Assembly (NCBI GenBank): GCA_026874595.1
Contig: CM049306.1
Location: 95,535,642-95,599,641, forward strand
Source: Sipunculus nudus
Lineage: Eukaryota; Annelida; Sipuncula; Golfingiida; Sipunculidae
DNA: 64,000 nt
Reading direction: 5' to 3'
This document shows, piece after piece, positions 34,241 through 46,430 of this stretch. The notes under the pieces are model-generated. The model worked only from the letters and a program-made list of their open reading frames with translations, was not told the origin of the DNA and searched no databases. The translations under genes were made by a program, and so were the position numbers. Each line of letters opens with the position of its first letter. The stretch's first letter is position 1.

Positions 34241-34422
34241 AAATTACAAGTGAAATAATTATTAAATATAGATTTTATTATTCTACTTGGATTTATTTTA
34301 CATGGATTGTTCAGCTAGCTATAAACAAGGGACCCAAGGGACACGGCGCTCCTTCAATTTTGCATTATTTTAGCAAATGCAAAATGTACTCATTTATATA
34401 TTAGTATATTAATTAACAAACG

Positions 34423-34985
34423 AGAAGTGGAAAATTCTCGGCTTGGGGTGTGAAGGTATATAAAGGGGATGTGTTTTAGAGCCACAGAGAGAGAGAGCAG
34501 AACAGATTCCAGCGGACGCAGAAGCGTGTGTCAGTTTCTAGGACCTTATCCGACGAATGCGGCAATTATAGATTTTCGAAGACTTTCTCCTGGATTTTAT
34601 GCATTTGGACTTCAGTTTACTTTCTGGATTGTTACAAGAGCTATACACGGGACTGTCATTCTCCGAGAGTATACATTTAAAGAAGTTATCGTTGTGACGG
34701 TGTTGGTATCTAGGTTCTGTGCACATTATTTTCTATGTGATTGTATTGACTTGTTGCTATACCGCTGTTTTACTGTATAATTGTATTGATTTAGTGTATT
34801 GTATTGTTAGGGTTGTTTTAGAATAAATTATAGTTATTTGTTTACAAAAAAACACGGACTTCTTTATTCATTCCCCTAGACATTTCACGCTGTCTAGTGT
34901 TACAGAATCTGATTTTTTTTAATCTCCATTACAGAATTTGTGTTCATCACGCATAGGTAATCTGTTTATATTGGGTTCCGTAACA
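34423..34985 (+). repeat. 5' LTR, truncated by about 225 bp at its left end
   Basis: Matches 40453-41042. The first part of U3, including the first heat-shock-like cluster, is missing. It keeps GAAgtgGAAaaTTC near 34426, a TATA box near 34458, and AATAAA near 34822. It ends ggttccgtaaca. Confidence 0.9.
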
Positions 34986-34991
34986 TTAAAT

Positions 34992-35010
34992 TGGGGGCTC
35001 TCGTCGGGAT
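34992..35010 (+). other. Primer-binding site, tRNA-Pro-like
   Basis: TGGGGGCTC, followed by tcgtcgggat, begins six bases after the LTR. The first nine bases fit the 3' end of tRNA-Pro, as in the primer-binding sites of gammaretroviruses; the rest matches with an offset. Confidence 0.6.
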
Positions 35011-35153
35011 GCTTAATAGTTTTCAAATTTATTAGGCCTTGACCTGGACACATTGTTTTATCTTACATTGTTTACAAGATTACATATTGTTTACAGTACC
35101 TTGTCTACAGTATTTATCTCAGTGGTTTTTTGTTATTGTTTTGACATCTAAAC

Positions 35154-36240
35154 ATGGCGGATTTCAAACCTGAGACATTTGTTGACGATCCTGACCCTGA
35201 TCAACTTGAACAGTTGACAAAAGAACAGTTGTTGCGTTTGGGACAACACTTAGGGCTAAGTGTGAAAAAAGCTTTGAGAAAGCCTGATATCATTGCTAAA
35301 ATCATGCAAGATATACTTAGCAAAGGTTTAATTGAAGAGACTGAAGTTGAAACACCAAAAAATGATAGCCTTGCTATGCAATTTGAATTAAAGAAATTAG
35401 AAATGCAAGAAATGTTAGAAAGAGAAAGACTAGAAAAAGAAAAAAGAAGTTTAGTTAAAACGACTGGAGTTAGAAAGACGTAAACTAGAACATAGTCTAC
35501 GTGCTGTCCCAACTCACAGTTTTGATGTTACTAAACACATTAGACATGTCCCACCTTTTCATAAAAAGAGGTTGATAAATAATTTTTACGCTTTGAGAAG
35601 GTAGCTGAAAATTTTAAATGGCCTAAGGAAAATTGGACTATGCTGTTAAAAAGTGTATTGATTGGCAAGGCCAGAGAAATTTATACAGAGCGTTCAGTAG
35701 AAGCTGCTGCTGATTATGACCTGGTAAAACGGTTAATCCTAAAAGGTTATGAGTTAGTTCCGGAGGCTTACCGCCAGAAATTCAGAAATTGGGAAAAGCG
35801 CACCCTACGTTGAATTTGCTAGGACAAAAGAGCAGTTGTTTGATCGCTTGTGTAGTTCTAAAAATGTAATGAAAGATTATAAAAATTTGCGCCAGGAATT
35901 TAAGCGCTGCATTCACGCAGATGTTAAAACTTTTCTTGATGAGAAAAGTCCTGAAACACTTGACATTGCTGCTCAATAAGCTGATGATTATTCATTAACA
36001 CACAAAAAATGTCCTTTACTAGCAAATCAAACCAGTCATTCACAAAAAGAAAGTAAATCAGTATGGTCAAAAGAAGTTTAAAGCGCAGTCACCCAGTACT
36101 AGTAGTCCTGATAGTTCAGCCAAGTCCATTGCTACATCTCAGTCTACGTCCACTGTGTCTAAGTCTAACAAGACCAGTAATTTTCAAAGAAAATCTGTAA
36201 TTACTGCAAGAAGGAAGGTCATCTAATATCTGACTGCTGG
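35154..36240 (+). pseudogene. Gag of the Gmr1-like element (SCAN-like, zinc knuckle)
   Basis: The ATG at 35154 opens a 110-codon acidic/helical N-terminus with a SAP-like LTKEQLLRLGQHLGL segment and a Glu/Lys coiled coil. The frame then breaks near 35456. The SCAN/capsid-like domain continues in other frames at about 35580-35990 (VAENLKWPKENW, ELVPEAYRQKF, EKSPETLDIAAQ). A zinc knuckle C-x2-C-x4-H-x4-C (CNYCKKEGHL to DCW) lies at 36196-36237. The element's RNA would be packaged by this protein if it were intact. At least two frameshifts and some stops disable it. Confidence 0.85.
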
Positions 36241-36390
36241 AAACTTGTGAATAAACCAAATAGCAAACCCTACGGGTTTGTTTCAAAATCTATGCATAGC
36301 ATAGTACAAGAGCCAGGCCCTTTTCATTTAAATAAGGGGTATAACTCCTTTGTTGACTAAAATAAAGAGTTTGATGCTACGGAGGCCCAA

Positions 36391-36867
36391 GTGCCGTCTG
36401 AATCCAAAGAAGAATCCGTAGTTTGTGGGGTAAGGGCCTCATTTGATTCCTGCGAGGGATTAAATATGGCTAGGTCCTTTCAAGACTCCTGCGAGCAGTA
36501 TCCTTTGAATAAGGCTAGGTCCTTTTGTGAATCTTGCGAGAGTATTTCAAATGAGGCCAGGTCCTCTTATGGCAAACACAAGTTTGTTTCTGCTGAGAAA
36601 AATTCCTCTGTTGACTCCAATGAGGAGTGTGATGGTAAAAAGGATGTAGATTCCTTAGATGACTCTGAAACAGAGTTTATGACTGATACTGTCAATGTCA
36701 GTTCTTTGTTTGATGAGGTTGAGGTTGTAGATTCCTCTCTTGACTCTGAAACCGAGTTATTTGAGCCATTCATACATTATGGTTTTGTATCGCTTTCAAG
36801 TGATTTTTCAGATTCTACCCCAATTAGAATTTTGAGGGACACTGGTTCAGGCCAGACTCTCATGTAA
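36391..36867 (+). pseudogene. Spacer and aspartic protease start of the Gmr1-like element
   Basis: An open frame of 158 codons with repeated Cys/Glu/Ser-rich units (ARSF-SCE) ends in PIRILRDTGSGQTLM. The retropepsin DTGS is at 36838-36849, and a stop follows at 36865-36867. Downstream protease sequence continues out of this frame past the stop (SGPLHSIHLKSDLISG, then LLLGNDVAGDKI near 37048). The protease active site is intact, but the polyprotein is interrupted. Confidence 0.85.
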
Positions 36868-37044
36868 GCAAACACTTTGCCATTTTCTAATAGGTCCTTT
36901 ACTGGTGCACATGCACTTGTTAATGGTGTGTTTTCAGACAGGCACACTTCAGGTCCGCTTCACAGTATCCATTTAAAATCAGATTTGATTTCTGGGAATA
37001 TTACTGTGGGCATAGGAACTAATTTACCCTTTAAGGGAATTTAG

Positions 37045-38540
37045 TTGCTACTAGGCAATGATGTTGCAGGTGATAAAATACAGCCTGTACCAATAGTGAC
37101 AGAAAAGCCGTCACTAGATCAGAACACTGATCTGGAAAGTCTGGAAATTCCTGGTTTGTATCCTTCATGTGCTGTAACTAGATCTATGGCCAAGAAAAAC
37201 ACACATGAGGATAATGGTCCAGATAATAACACTCTGGGAGTCACTAGTGACTCATCTAACGACTCGACCGTACAGGATGCAGCATTCTCAAGGTCAGAAC
37301 TTATCGTGGAACAGCATAATGACCCTGATATTTCATGTTTGTTCCCCAGGGCAGTTTCTAAAGATGAACTGTCACAGAACCCAGTTTGTTTCTATGTCAA
37401 AAATGGAGTGCTTATGCGTAAATGGCGGCCACCTGATGTATGCGCTGATGATGAGTGGGACATCAAACATCAAATACTAATGCTCAAAAGCTTTCGCAGT
37501 GAAGTTCTAAGCATGGCACATGAGGCTCCTTTGTCTGGCCATTTAGGTATAAATAAAACTTATCAGAAAGTTAGTACACACTTCTATTGGCCTAACCTCA
37601 GGAAAGATGTTGAATAATATTGTAAATCTGCCATACATGCCAGATGGTAGGCAAGCCCAATCAGAATCCTCCGAAGGCCCCACTTAGGCCTATTCCTGCT
37701 TTCGAGAAACCAACCAGTAGGATTATTGTTGATTGTGTTGAACAACTGCCCAAAACAAAATCTGGACATGAATATTTGCTGACAATTATGTGCGCATCTA
37801 CCAGGTTCCCTGAGGCAATACCATTGCGCAAAATGAATGCCAAAAGTGTTGTCAAAACTCTGACCAAGTTTTTTTACAACTTTTGGATTACAAAAATCTG
37901 TCCAGTCTGACCAAGGGTCTAATTTATGTCTGGCTTATTCTCACAAGTTATGCTTCAGCTAGGTATAAAACAGCACAGCTCTTCGCCATACCATCCTGAA
38001 AGTCAGGGCGCCCTCGGGCGTTTTCACCAGACATTAAAAAACATGATCAGGTCTTATTGCTATAACACACAGAAAGACTGGGATGAAGGAATCCACCTAT
38101 TGCTATTTGCTGTCAGATAATCCTTTCAAGAGTCCTTGGGTTTCAGTCCCTTTGAACTAGTTTTGGACACTCCGTTCGAGGTCCATTGAAACTGCTTAAA
38201 GAAAAACTCTTGTGTAAAAATCCTAATTCTCTTAGTTTACTGCAGTATGTCTTAGACTTTCGCACATAAACTACACAATGCTTGTGAGATTGCAAAGTCA
38301 AATCTAAAATCTGCACAAAGTAAAATGAAAATAAAGTATGACAAGCACACTGATAGTAGGACGTTTGAGCCTGGTGAAAAGGTCCTTGCCTTACTTCCCA
38401 TCCCTGGCAGACCTCTGCAAGCTAGGTATTTTGGTCCTTACATTGTTGACAAGATTGACAAGAGAGTCATTGATTTAAATTACATACTGCTGACACCAGA
38501 TAGACGTAAGAAGAAACAACTGTGCCTGTTAACATGTTGA
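37045..38540 (+). pseudogene. Integrase of the Gmr1-like element, placed before RT
   Basis: The HHCC zinc domain begins at AHEAPLSGHLG (37516-37545). Its Cys half near 37618-37641 is broken by a one-base frameshift. The catalytic core has the first Asp in IIVDCVEQL (37731-37733) and the second in QSDQGSN (37909-37911). At the position of the third residue, in PESQGALGRF (38016-38018), the expected Glu is Gly, with the usual 35-residue spacing. The C-terminal part includes FEPGEKVLALLP and a FGPYIVDKI segment at 38360-38450, an SH3-like GPF/Y module. Stops and shifts occur near 37616, 37640, 37890 and 38118. Confidence 0.85.
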
Positions 38541-39640
38541 AACCATATTATGACAGAAATAACACATCAGATGTTGTACAAAATGTTACTGGTGTTAATT
38601 GTGTAAACACTGACCCAGTTAAAGTAGATACTGATTGTAAGTGTGATGTAGACATTCAGTGTGGTACATTACCATTAAAAAACTCAAACAGGCTTAACAA
38701 CCTGGATGCCAAACTGTCACACCCTACCGCACAACAACACCAAGGTCTCAAGGACCTGCTGCGGAATTATGAACATTTGTTTAGTGACTTTCCAACGCAC
38801 ACTAACATGTTGTGCCATGACGTCGATGTTGGCGAGGCAAGCGCAGTCAAGCAACATCCATATAGACTGAATCCAGAAAAGCAAAATTATCTAAAGAATG
38901 AGATTCAATATTTGCTGGACAAGGATTTTATTGAACCTAGTAACAGTAACTGGAGTTCACCATGTATTCTTGTGCCAAAACCTGATGGAAGTTACCGTAT
39001 GTGCACAGATTATCGAAAACTGAACTCTGTCACCAAGACTGACACGTTCCAGATTCCGAGGATCGATGATTGTATTGATAGAGTCGGTAGCTCCAGATAT
39101 GTCTCCAAGTTTGACTTGCTAGAAGGATTCTGGCAAGTTCCGCTGACAGAAAGAGTGAAAGAAGTGTCCGCATTTGTGACGCCGCAAGGACTATACCAGT
39201 ATAAAATTATGCCGTTTGGCATGAAGAACTCGCCAGCCACGTTCCAGCGCCTCATCCATATGGTTGTCAAGGACATTCAGGGCTGTGACGCATATATTGA
39301 TGACCATATCGTGTACAGCGACATCTGGAAGAAACATCTGTAAATTCTTCGCGACCTCTTCGAAAGACTCAGTAAAGCACGTCTGACCGTCAACTTAGTG
39401 AAATCTGAGTTTTGTCATGCACAAGTAACATTTTTGGGTCATATTGTAGGGCAGGGTCAGGTAAAACCTGTTGATGCTAAAATAAGTGCTATTTCTGCAT
39501 TTCCTAGACCAGAGAACAAAAAGCAAATAATGCGTTTTCTTGGTATGGTTGGATACTACAGGAAGTTTTGTCCAAATTTTTCTGCTATAGCTGAACCTTT
39601 GACTAATTTGTTAAAGAAGAAACAATGTTTGTATTGAATG
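38522..39640 (+). pseudogene. Reverse transcriptase of the Gmr1-like element
   Basis: An open frame of 273 codons (38522-39343) holds the fingers and palm: DKDFIEPSNSNWSSPCILV, YRMCTDYRKLN, SKFDLLEGFWQV, MPFGMKNSPATFQRL and the catalytic YIDD (39293-39304). A TAA at 39341-39343 interrupts it; the match resumes with VTFLGHIVGQG and FLGMVGYYRKFCPNFS (39428-39590), the connection region. The catalytic Asp pair is intact. It directly follows the integrase C-terminus, which establishes the unusual domain order. Confidence 0.92.
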
Positions 39641-40098
39641 TTCAGTGTGAAAATGCATTTCAGAATTTGAAAACAATTCTGCAAAGTTCACCAGTTTTAG
39701 CAGCTCCAGACTTTTCTGTACCTTTTAAGTTAGCTGTGGATGCTAGTGATACTGCTGCTGGTGTTGTGTTGTTACAAGAAGGCAATGATGGCATAGATCA
39801 TCCTATTTGTTATTTCTCAAGAAAGTTTAATGCAAACCAGAAAAGTTACTCCACTATTGAAAAAGAATGTTTGGCTCTGATTTTGGCGTTGCAACATTTT
39901 GAAGTTTATGTTACTTCATCAGTCAGGCCTATCATTGTCTTCAGTGATCACAATCCCCTCACGTTCATGACCAAGTTGAAGTGTAAAAATCAAAGATTGT
40001 TGAGATGGAGTTTGTTCTTACAGGATTACAATCTTGATATCGTACACATTAAAGGGAAAGACAATGTACTTGCTGATTGCTTATCGAGATGTTTATGA
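39625..40098 (+). pseudogene. RNase H of the Gmr1-like element
   Basis: The frame is 157 codons. KLAVDASDTAAGVVL holds the first catalytic Asp, STIEKECLALILAL the Glu, VFSDHNPLTFM the next Asp, and GKDNVLADCLSR closes the domain, as in Ty3/gypsy RNase H. It is the last pol domain; the polypurine tract and 3' LTR follow within 130 bp. It is shifted in frame from the reverse transcriptase. Confidence 0.9.
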
Positions 40099-40226
40099 AA
40101 TGTTGTGAACAAGATGTTTATGTAATGTTTTAAATAAGATGATTTTTAAGATGTTGTAAAATTTTAGTGATTGTGATCGCAAAAAGTTTTCCCTGAAAAC
40201 TTTCTTTATTCTTACAGGAGGGGGAG

Positions 40227-40514
40227 TGTTATAGGTGCTTCTTTTATTGTGTGACACGGGCGTAACTCGTGTTGTTGTTACATTCTATGTTTAATCCGTA
40301 CTAGTTGATCTCTCGTTGTCATGTTAGCCTTGGGTTTTCACGCCTGGCCGAGGTCACGTGATGAGCCTGGTATGTAGAGATACACAGCGCTGTTTTTCTA
40401 GAGAATTCTTGAAACGCGTGTTTACTGTGTTGTGCAAGAACTTATAGACTGTTCGAGAAGTGGAAATTTCTCGGCTTGGGGTGTGAAGGTATATAAAGGG
40501 ACTGTGTTTTAGAG

Positions 40515-40555
<41 letters not shown>

Positions 40556-41042
40556 AGAGCAGATTCCAGCGGACGCAGAAGCGTGAGTCAGTTTCTAGGA
40601 CCTTATCCGACGAATGCGGCAATTATAGATTTTCGAAGACTTTCTCCTAGATTTTATGCATTTGGACTTCAGTTTACATTCTGGATTGTTACAAGAGCTT
40701 TACACGGGACTGTCATTCTCCGAGAGTATACATTTAAAGAAGTTATCGTTGTGACGGTGTTGGTATCTAGATACTGTGCACATTATTTTCTGTGTGATTG
40801 TGTTGACTTGTTGCTATACCGCTGTTTTACTGTATAATTGTATTGATTTAGTGTATTGTATTGTAAGGGTTGTTTTAAGAATAAATTATAGTTATTTGTT
40901 AACAAAAGAACACGGACTTCTTTATTCATTCCCCTTGACATTTCATGTTGCCTAGTGTTACAGAATCTGATTTTTTCTATTTCCGTTACAGAATATGTGT
41001 TTATCACACACACGTGATCTGTTTATATTGGGTTCCGTAACA
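40227..41042 (+). repeat. 3' LTR, complete (816 bp)
   Basis: Starts TGTTATAGGTGC after the polypurine tract and ends CCGTAACA. It has a CACGTG near 40354, heat-shock-like arrays at 40396-40413 and 40452-40470, a TATA box near 40490, a (GA)n tract at about 40511-40553 and AATAAA near 40880. After its end, block A sequence resumes at atacccattc. Confidence 0.92.
40396..40413 (+). promoter_or_regulatory. Heat-shock-element-like array in 3' LTR
   Basis: TTC-ta-GAG-aa-TTC-tt-GAA, four alternating units with one mismatch. The second cluster at 40452-40470 reads TTCgaGAAgtgGAAatTTC, 20 bp before the TATA box. Both are conserved with the solo LTR; see 3893-3910. Confidence 0.5.
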
Positions 41043-41774
41043 ATACCCATTCGGAAAATATGAAGCCCTGTAAAATAAAGAATGAAGCAGAAAGTGAAAT
41101 GAGCTGTAGTATAATAATTTATAAACTGAAATGAAATGCTGCAAAAAATTAAAATTCTACATTTTCAAATGAGCATAAACTAAATCTGATAAGTATATAT
41201 ATTACTCTGTAATGTATGTAAATGGTGGCCTCAAACCATTTAATTATGGAGTAAGGTAAAAAAGTTGATGGGCCTAAGAGTAATATAAAAGGATATATTT
41301 GATAAACGAAAATGTGCAGATGCCAGTAATAATTCCAACAGTTTACACATCGTCAAAAGAGCTAACAGTTAAATTCGAGGAACGTTTTCCCAATATCCCT
41401 GATTGAGTGTACCGCTGTTATGCTAGCAAGCCTTAAGCGATAAGAATGAAATGCTACAAGTATACATCTAATTGCGAGTTAAATTTCATTATTATTTTTA
41501 AGGATTTTATTCAGAACATCAACGTTATTAACATTTAAAGAACTAACAAATTCAAAACATTTTAATCATGGCTAGAAGTACCTGCTCTCATGATTTTAAT
41601 GTATCATTTATAAGATTGAAAATATCAAAATATACAGCTGTATACTCAAAATATTGCCTGCATAAACCTTGCAATTAATTCTACCCATAAATGAAGGATT
41701 GTTAATGACAAGGTCTTAAAGCCATTATTTAAATGTGTCAATGAGTACTTTCTTCAGATTCTAACATTTTATCG
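41043..41774. repeat. Block A copy 2, right remainder
   Basis: The segment 41043-41437 matches 10497-10880. The segment 41437-41700 matches 53900-54170 of copy 3 and is missing from copy 1, where the palindrome lies. No gene. Confidence 0.75.
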
Positions 41775-42049
41775 AAACTATAATCTGCAATATATGGAGC
41801 ATGGGATTAAAGATGTGAAAATTAATTTTGTTGTGAAAATAAATACAACATTTATCAATATTATCAGTAACGGATACAGTTCGAGAACAGGGGGCGCTAA
41901 TATTGGTTTGGTGACTGGAAGGTATTATTATTATTATTATTATTATTTAAATAAATATATATACAAATTGTTAAAATACCTTGTTAGGGATCTTAACTTT
42001 CTCTTTATCCAGAAAACATTACACATATTTGTGTAGTTTGCATAGACGT

Positions 42050-45000
42050 AGCGTTTGACCATTCCAGATTCTTATATTATTGCCTTTTAATATGATTACC
42101 ACTGTGAAAACTAATAAGATGGATAGAAGGGAGAAAAAATGGTAAGTCAATGCAAGAGCTAAAAAAAACTCTAGCAGGGGACAAAACCAACTGAAAAGAC
42201 AAGAAAAGGTAAGTTACAAGAACTAGAGAGCCAGTTTGAAATTGCCTTTGACGAACTCAGTGAGATCATATGTAAAGGCTAACCGCTGACTTACAAGCGG
42301 AGACATTTTTAGAGACATTTTGGAAAATCTAATAGACAAACGTTACAAGCTGATAGATCTCTGTGAGAGATTCCGTGACCTTTCACATGATGAGCCTTTA
42401 AGGGGTACAGTGACAGCCATTGATCACGCTCTTCATTAATTGACCAAAATGTCGAAAAGATCGAACGACATCTACGCAAGGAAGATATACAGAGCACCAT
42501 ATCATTAGGATCATGTCTAACTCGAGCCTCTAAGTTGTCAAGACACTCTAAGCGAGTATTAATACTGTTCAGAAGACAAGAAGTTGTTGTCAAGGCGGCA
42601 GCACTTGAGGCCGCACTAGAGGGAACAGGAGAAGAAAAGGAATTGGAGGCAGAGTTGAAGAAGCTTGAAACTGAAGAAAAGAAGAAGAGAGCTGAAGATG
42701 AGGCCAGAATTCGTCAAATAGAAGAAAGAAGGCGAGCTTAAGTTGAGACCAGAATTCATCAGGGAAAAGAGTTTAGACGAGCAGGACAAGAGAAAAGGCG
42801 AACGAAAGCTAAGGCCAGAAATCGCCAGTACCATCGAAATCTGAAAAGGAAGAAAATTGAACAATTACTCCGAATAGAGAAAGACAAGTCGGAAGTGTAT
42901 GACCAGGAGGCCCTTGGGATCAACACTGTATCATCACGGTCTGTGTGTTCAAGACATCAGAAGCCTGTCATGACTTCACAGTTATTTGTACCTTTTCCAG
43001 CCAGATCTTTATAGGAACCAACCGCTACTGAAAACTTCACAGCTCAAACCCGTTAACCTTCCAGTAGTTCACACCATTATACACAAAATCCACAATCTCA
43101 TTCATCATCTTCATCGTGCTCACAACTCACAAAGGAAGAGTAGAACTGTCTGCTGGATATCATGTGTCGCCAAGTCGCACAGTTTTCCACAGAAGTCCAA
43201 GCACCAGGTATTATCAACTCTTTGGTTCCGGCACCAGCTAAGGTGCAGGACATCGAAGGGCCGACGTTTCGTACATTTTCTGCCGGAGATTGGACTCCAT
43301 AAGAGAAGCCTGCTGCAGAGGAAGGGCTCCTAGCCTCCACATTTCGTGCCAATGCCGCACCTTTTTACCCGTCCATTCCTGCCAGTGACGACATTAAGCA
43401 ATTATCGCAGACACTTATGGCTTCTGTATCACTCAACAGTCTTCCCGTGCCAGATTACACAATCTTCACAGGAGATCCTACGGAATATCCAGATTGGAAT
43501 GCATCATTCACTGCATTAGTAGAATCGCATGTTCACATGCAATCTCAAGAAAAGATCTATCATTTACAGAGATACCTTTGAGGTGAAGCCAAGAAAGCAG
43601 TCAATTGCTATTTCCTCCTGAGAACCGAGGCGGCTTCAAGAAGGCAAAAAAGATTCCTAAGAAGGTTTTGGAGATGGAGTTATAATATCTTAACATTTCA
43701 GAAAAGGTCGAGAATCCTGATGGCCAGACTAAGGAAACAATTTTCTAAAGCAATGTGAGGATGCCATGCACGAAATTCAGGAGTTCAATATCTAAAATGG
43801 TCCACAGGAGACCACGAAGATATTGCAACATCTTACAGACTACGTTATTAAAGGGGCCGAATCACCTATAAAGCATGTCCTGAAATCAAATATAAAAAAA
43901 ATGGACCGGGCGCGATGACAGGTTTCAACATAAACACAGCGCGTTGGGCAGTGTGCATCGCTGAGCCAATACACGTGTTAATCAGGAGATTCCCAGTCTG
44001 ACTTGGCCCTAAAAAATGTAATACATGTTTATACTGGCTGAAACACCGCCTGTTGCCCCTCTTAATCGGACCTCCGGTCACGCGGCCTTGTTATGGTTAA
44101 CAGACAGTGTTTACCACCACGCAGAGTCATAACAGTGTTAAACAGCCGTATGCGAGGAAAGGAGACCGGGTGCTTGGATTATTTTGCATGGAAGCATTTG
44201 TATAAAGCAAGACTGAACTGAAAGTGCGAAAGAATAGGCACAATTTAGCTCCTGATTATGTCCCTTTAAGGCATGAAAGCGAAAGGTTGCTCGTCACAAA
44301 AGAAAAAAATCTTGCTATCCTAGGTTGCAGCGTTTAGTGATTTATTTAACGAAGAAGCTTAAATTGTTTGCGTTCCTTTCATCTCAATAATTTCCATCAG
44401 ACCTAAGAAAGAAACCAAAGAAGGAAACGAAAGGCAAAAACGACTGGAACCTGTTGTCAACGCACTTGTCAAAGATACCCAACTTGAGGAAGAATAAAGG
44501 TTATTCTGTACACTCTGCAACAAGTCTTATCACTCACTCTTTTCATGCAGATCTTTTGCGGGCAAGAAGGGTGAAGAGAAAAGAGATTCCATTAGAAAGC
44601 AAAATCTGTGTTTTGGTTGTTTATCTACAGGACACATATCTAAGAACTGTCAAATTAGAATGACATGAAAAAGCTAAACGGCAAACTCCTCGCGTGTATG
44701 CACGAAGATAGAACGAAGGATAGTTACAGTGTTGGAAGAGAAAGCAAGTCAGAAAGTAAAGGAAGTGTTATAAGCACCAATAATTCTTAAGCTGATTAGG
44801 CTTCTCAGACCGAACCGAGAAATGGCCCCTGTAATGCAGGATAAGTACTGAGCCGATTTCTTCCATGGTCGTGCCTGTATGGATCTCCACGCGAAACAAA
44901 CCTGATTTAGAACAGTTGGTGTATGCTCTTTTAGACACACAATCAGATACCACTTTTGTCCTGAGCCAAGTAGCGGACAGCCTACAAAGGGAAAATCATG

Positions 45001-46430
45001 AAGCCTCGGCTCACAACGTTGAAGTCTACAGATATGCTCATCAGCTGTCAGAAATAGTTACAGGAGAATATGATAATCTGATTCCTTTGCCAGCAACCTA
45101 TTCAAGAGATCAGATAGAATTTGCCACATCCCAACACCAGACATTGCAGAAAGGTAGCCCCACGTAAGAGATATCGCTTCAAAGATACAGCCTCTGTTGA
45201 ACTGACTACTTATTGGATACAACTATCCTCAGGCATGGGCACCACGTCATTGCATTACAATCGTTGGAATTGAGCCCTTTGTTGTGTGCACAGATCTTTG
45301 AAGTGTCGGGGAGTACGCAAATTTGTCGGACAAATCCGGAGATGAAATTAGGGTTACAAATCTCACTGTCAGGCTAAAGATTCACGATAACCTCTTGCAC
45401 GGAAATAATTGCAACGAAGTCATTGCATTACAATCGTTGGAATTGAGCCCTTTTTTGTGTGCACAGATCTTTGGAGTGTCATGGGGTACGCAAATTTGTC
45501 GGAGAAATCCGGAGATGAAATTAGTGTTACAAATCTCACTGTCAGGCAAAAGATTCACGATAATATCTTGGACGGAAACAATTGCAACGAAGTCATTACA
45601 TTACAAATGTTGGAACTGATCCCTTTATTGTGTGCACAGATCTTTGGAGTGTCGTGGGGTACGCAAATTTGTCGGACAAATCCGGAGATGCAATTAGGGT
45701 TACAAATCTCACAGTCAGGCAAAAGATTCACGATAACCTCTTGCACGGAAAAAATTGCAACGAAGTCAAGATTGTTTTCAAGGCATCGGTCAAGGAGGAT
45801 CCTTCATTCGGGACAATAAAGTCCATCGCCAAGATCCTCGAATCTTACTTTTCTGAATATCTGTCAGATGATAAATTAACCTCGCATTGCGATATGGAGT
45901 TCATGATGGTCATGCAGGAAGGGATACACGAGGAAGATTATGGGTATTTCTCCATGCCCTTACCGTTCAGAGGTGATCGACCAGCCTTTCCAAACAACAA
46001 ATCCGCTGCAATGCGACGTGCAAAATGTCTACGGAGACGTATGAGTCAGCATTAGAAATACTCACTATAAGAATAATATGCAACAGATCTCGAAGAGAGG
46101 AGATGCGGAAATGCAACAGATTTCGGAAATGATTCCCAAAAATAATGATCAACTTGACGTTGCTTGGTATATTCCCCACAATGGTGTGTACCACCTGTAG
46201 AAGAAGGACAAACTCCGTGTTTTCTTCGACTACGGTGCCAAATTTCAGGGAACTTATGCGAATTATCATCTTTTACTCGGACCAGATTGATCTGATGTCA
46301 CATCACTTATCATCCGATACTGTCACTACAAAACAGCCCACCAGGGAAGAGGGATGACAATTAATCATATTGGTTCTGCCTGATACTGGATTTCGGGTTG
46401 CAGCACTGCTGTAGCTATATTAGGGACTTG
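42050..46430 (+). pseudogene. BEL/Pao retrotransposon relic, copy 2 (gag, protease, RT start fused to integrase)
   Basis: Pieces in shifting frames, in order: N-terminal gag with a Glu/Lys/Arg coiled coil (42535-42741); DUF1759-type gag with GDPTEYPDWNASFTALVESHVHMQ (43460-43560); a Cys/His knuckle segment ending CFGCLSTGHISKNC-like near 44600-44660; DUF1758-type protease LLDTQSDTTFV (44928-44960); a 157-codon frame (45582-46055) into the RT entry MPLPFRGDRPAFPNNKSAAMRR; and an AKFQG segment near 46240. At about 46285 the sequence jumps to an integrase zinc domain (TAHQGRGMTINHI near 46330-46375). Most of reverse transcriptase and all of RNase H are deleted. It is a dead, internally deleted element. 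Confidence 0.8.
45248..45767 (+). repeat. 173-bp tandem triplication inside BEL pol relic, copy 2
   Basis: Units start at 45248, 45421 and 45594; they are the same units as at 17204-17723. The 173-bp period shifts the reading frame at each unit. Confidence 0.9.

Larger units (their letters stand above)
29099..34405. repeat. Segmental duplication block A, copy 2
   Basis: Matches 5195-10310. The block continues beyond the Gmr1-like element at 41043-41700. It contains NXPE-like copy 3, the dispersed repeats at 29930-30560, an (AT)n tract at 30725-30772 and the inverted gene fragment. Confidence 0.9.
34423..41042 (+). mobile_element. Gmr1-like Ty3/gypsy LTR retrotransposon, degenerate
   Basis: The element is about 6.6 kb with a truncated 5' LTR, a primer-binding site, gag, pol, a polypurine tract (ggaggggga near 40218-40226) and a complete 3' LTR. 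Pol domains run protease, integrase, reverse transcriptase, RNase H. That is the Ty1/copia-like order known in the Gmr1 lineage of Ty3/gypsy elements, not the usual gypsy order. Several stops and frameshifts, plus a lost integrase Glu, make it non-autonomous. The two LTRs differ at about 3% by eye in the shared part, so it is not a very recent insertion. It sits inside block A copy 2. Confidence 0.9.

Noticed and set aside
35154-40098. Reading the gag-pol segments as host genes
   Set aside because: SCAN-like gag, retropepsin, integrase, RT and RNase H motifs lie between matching LTRs with primer-binding site and polypurine tract; it is a retrotransposon.
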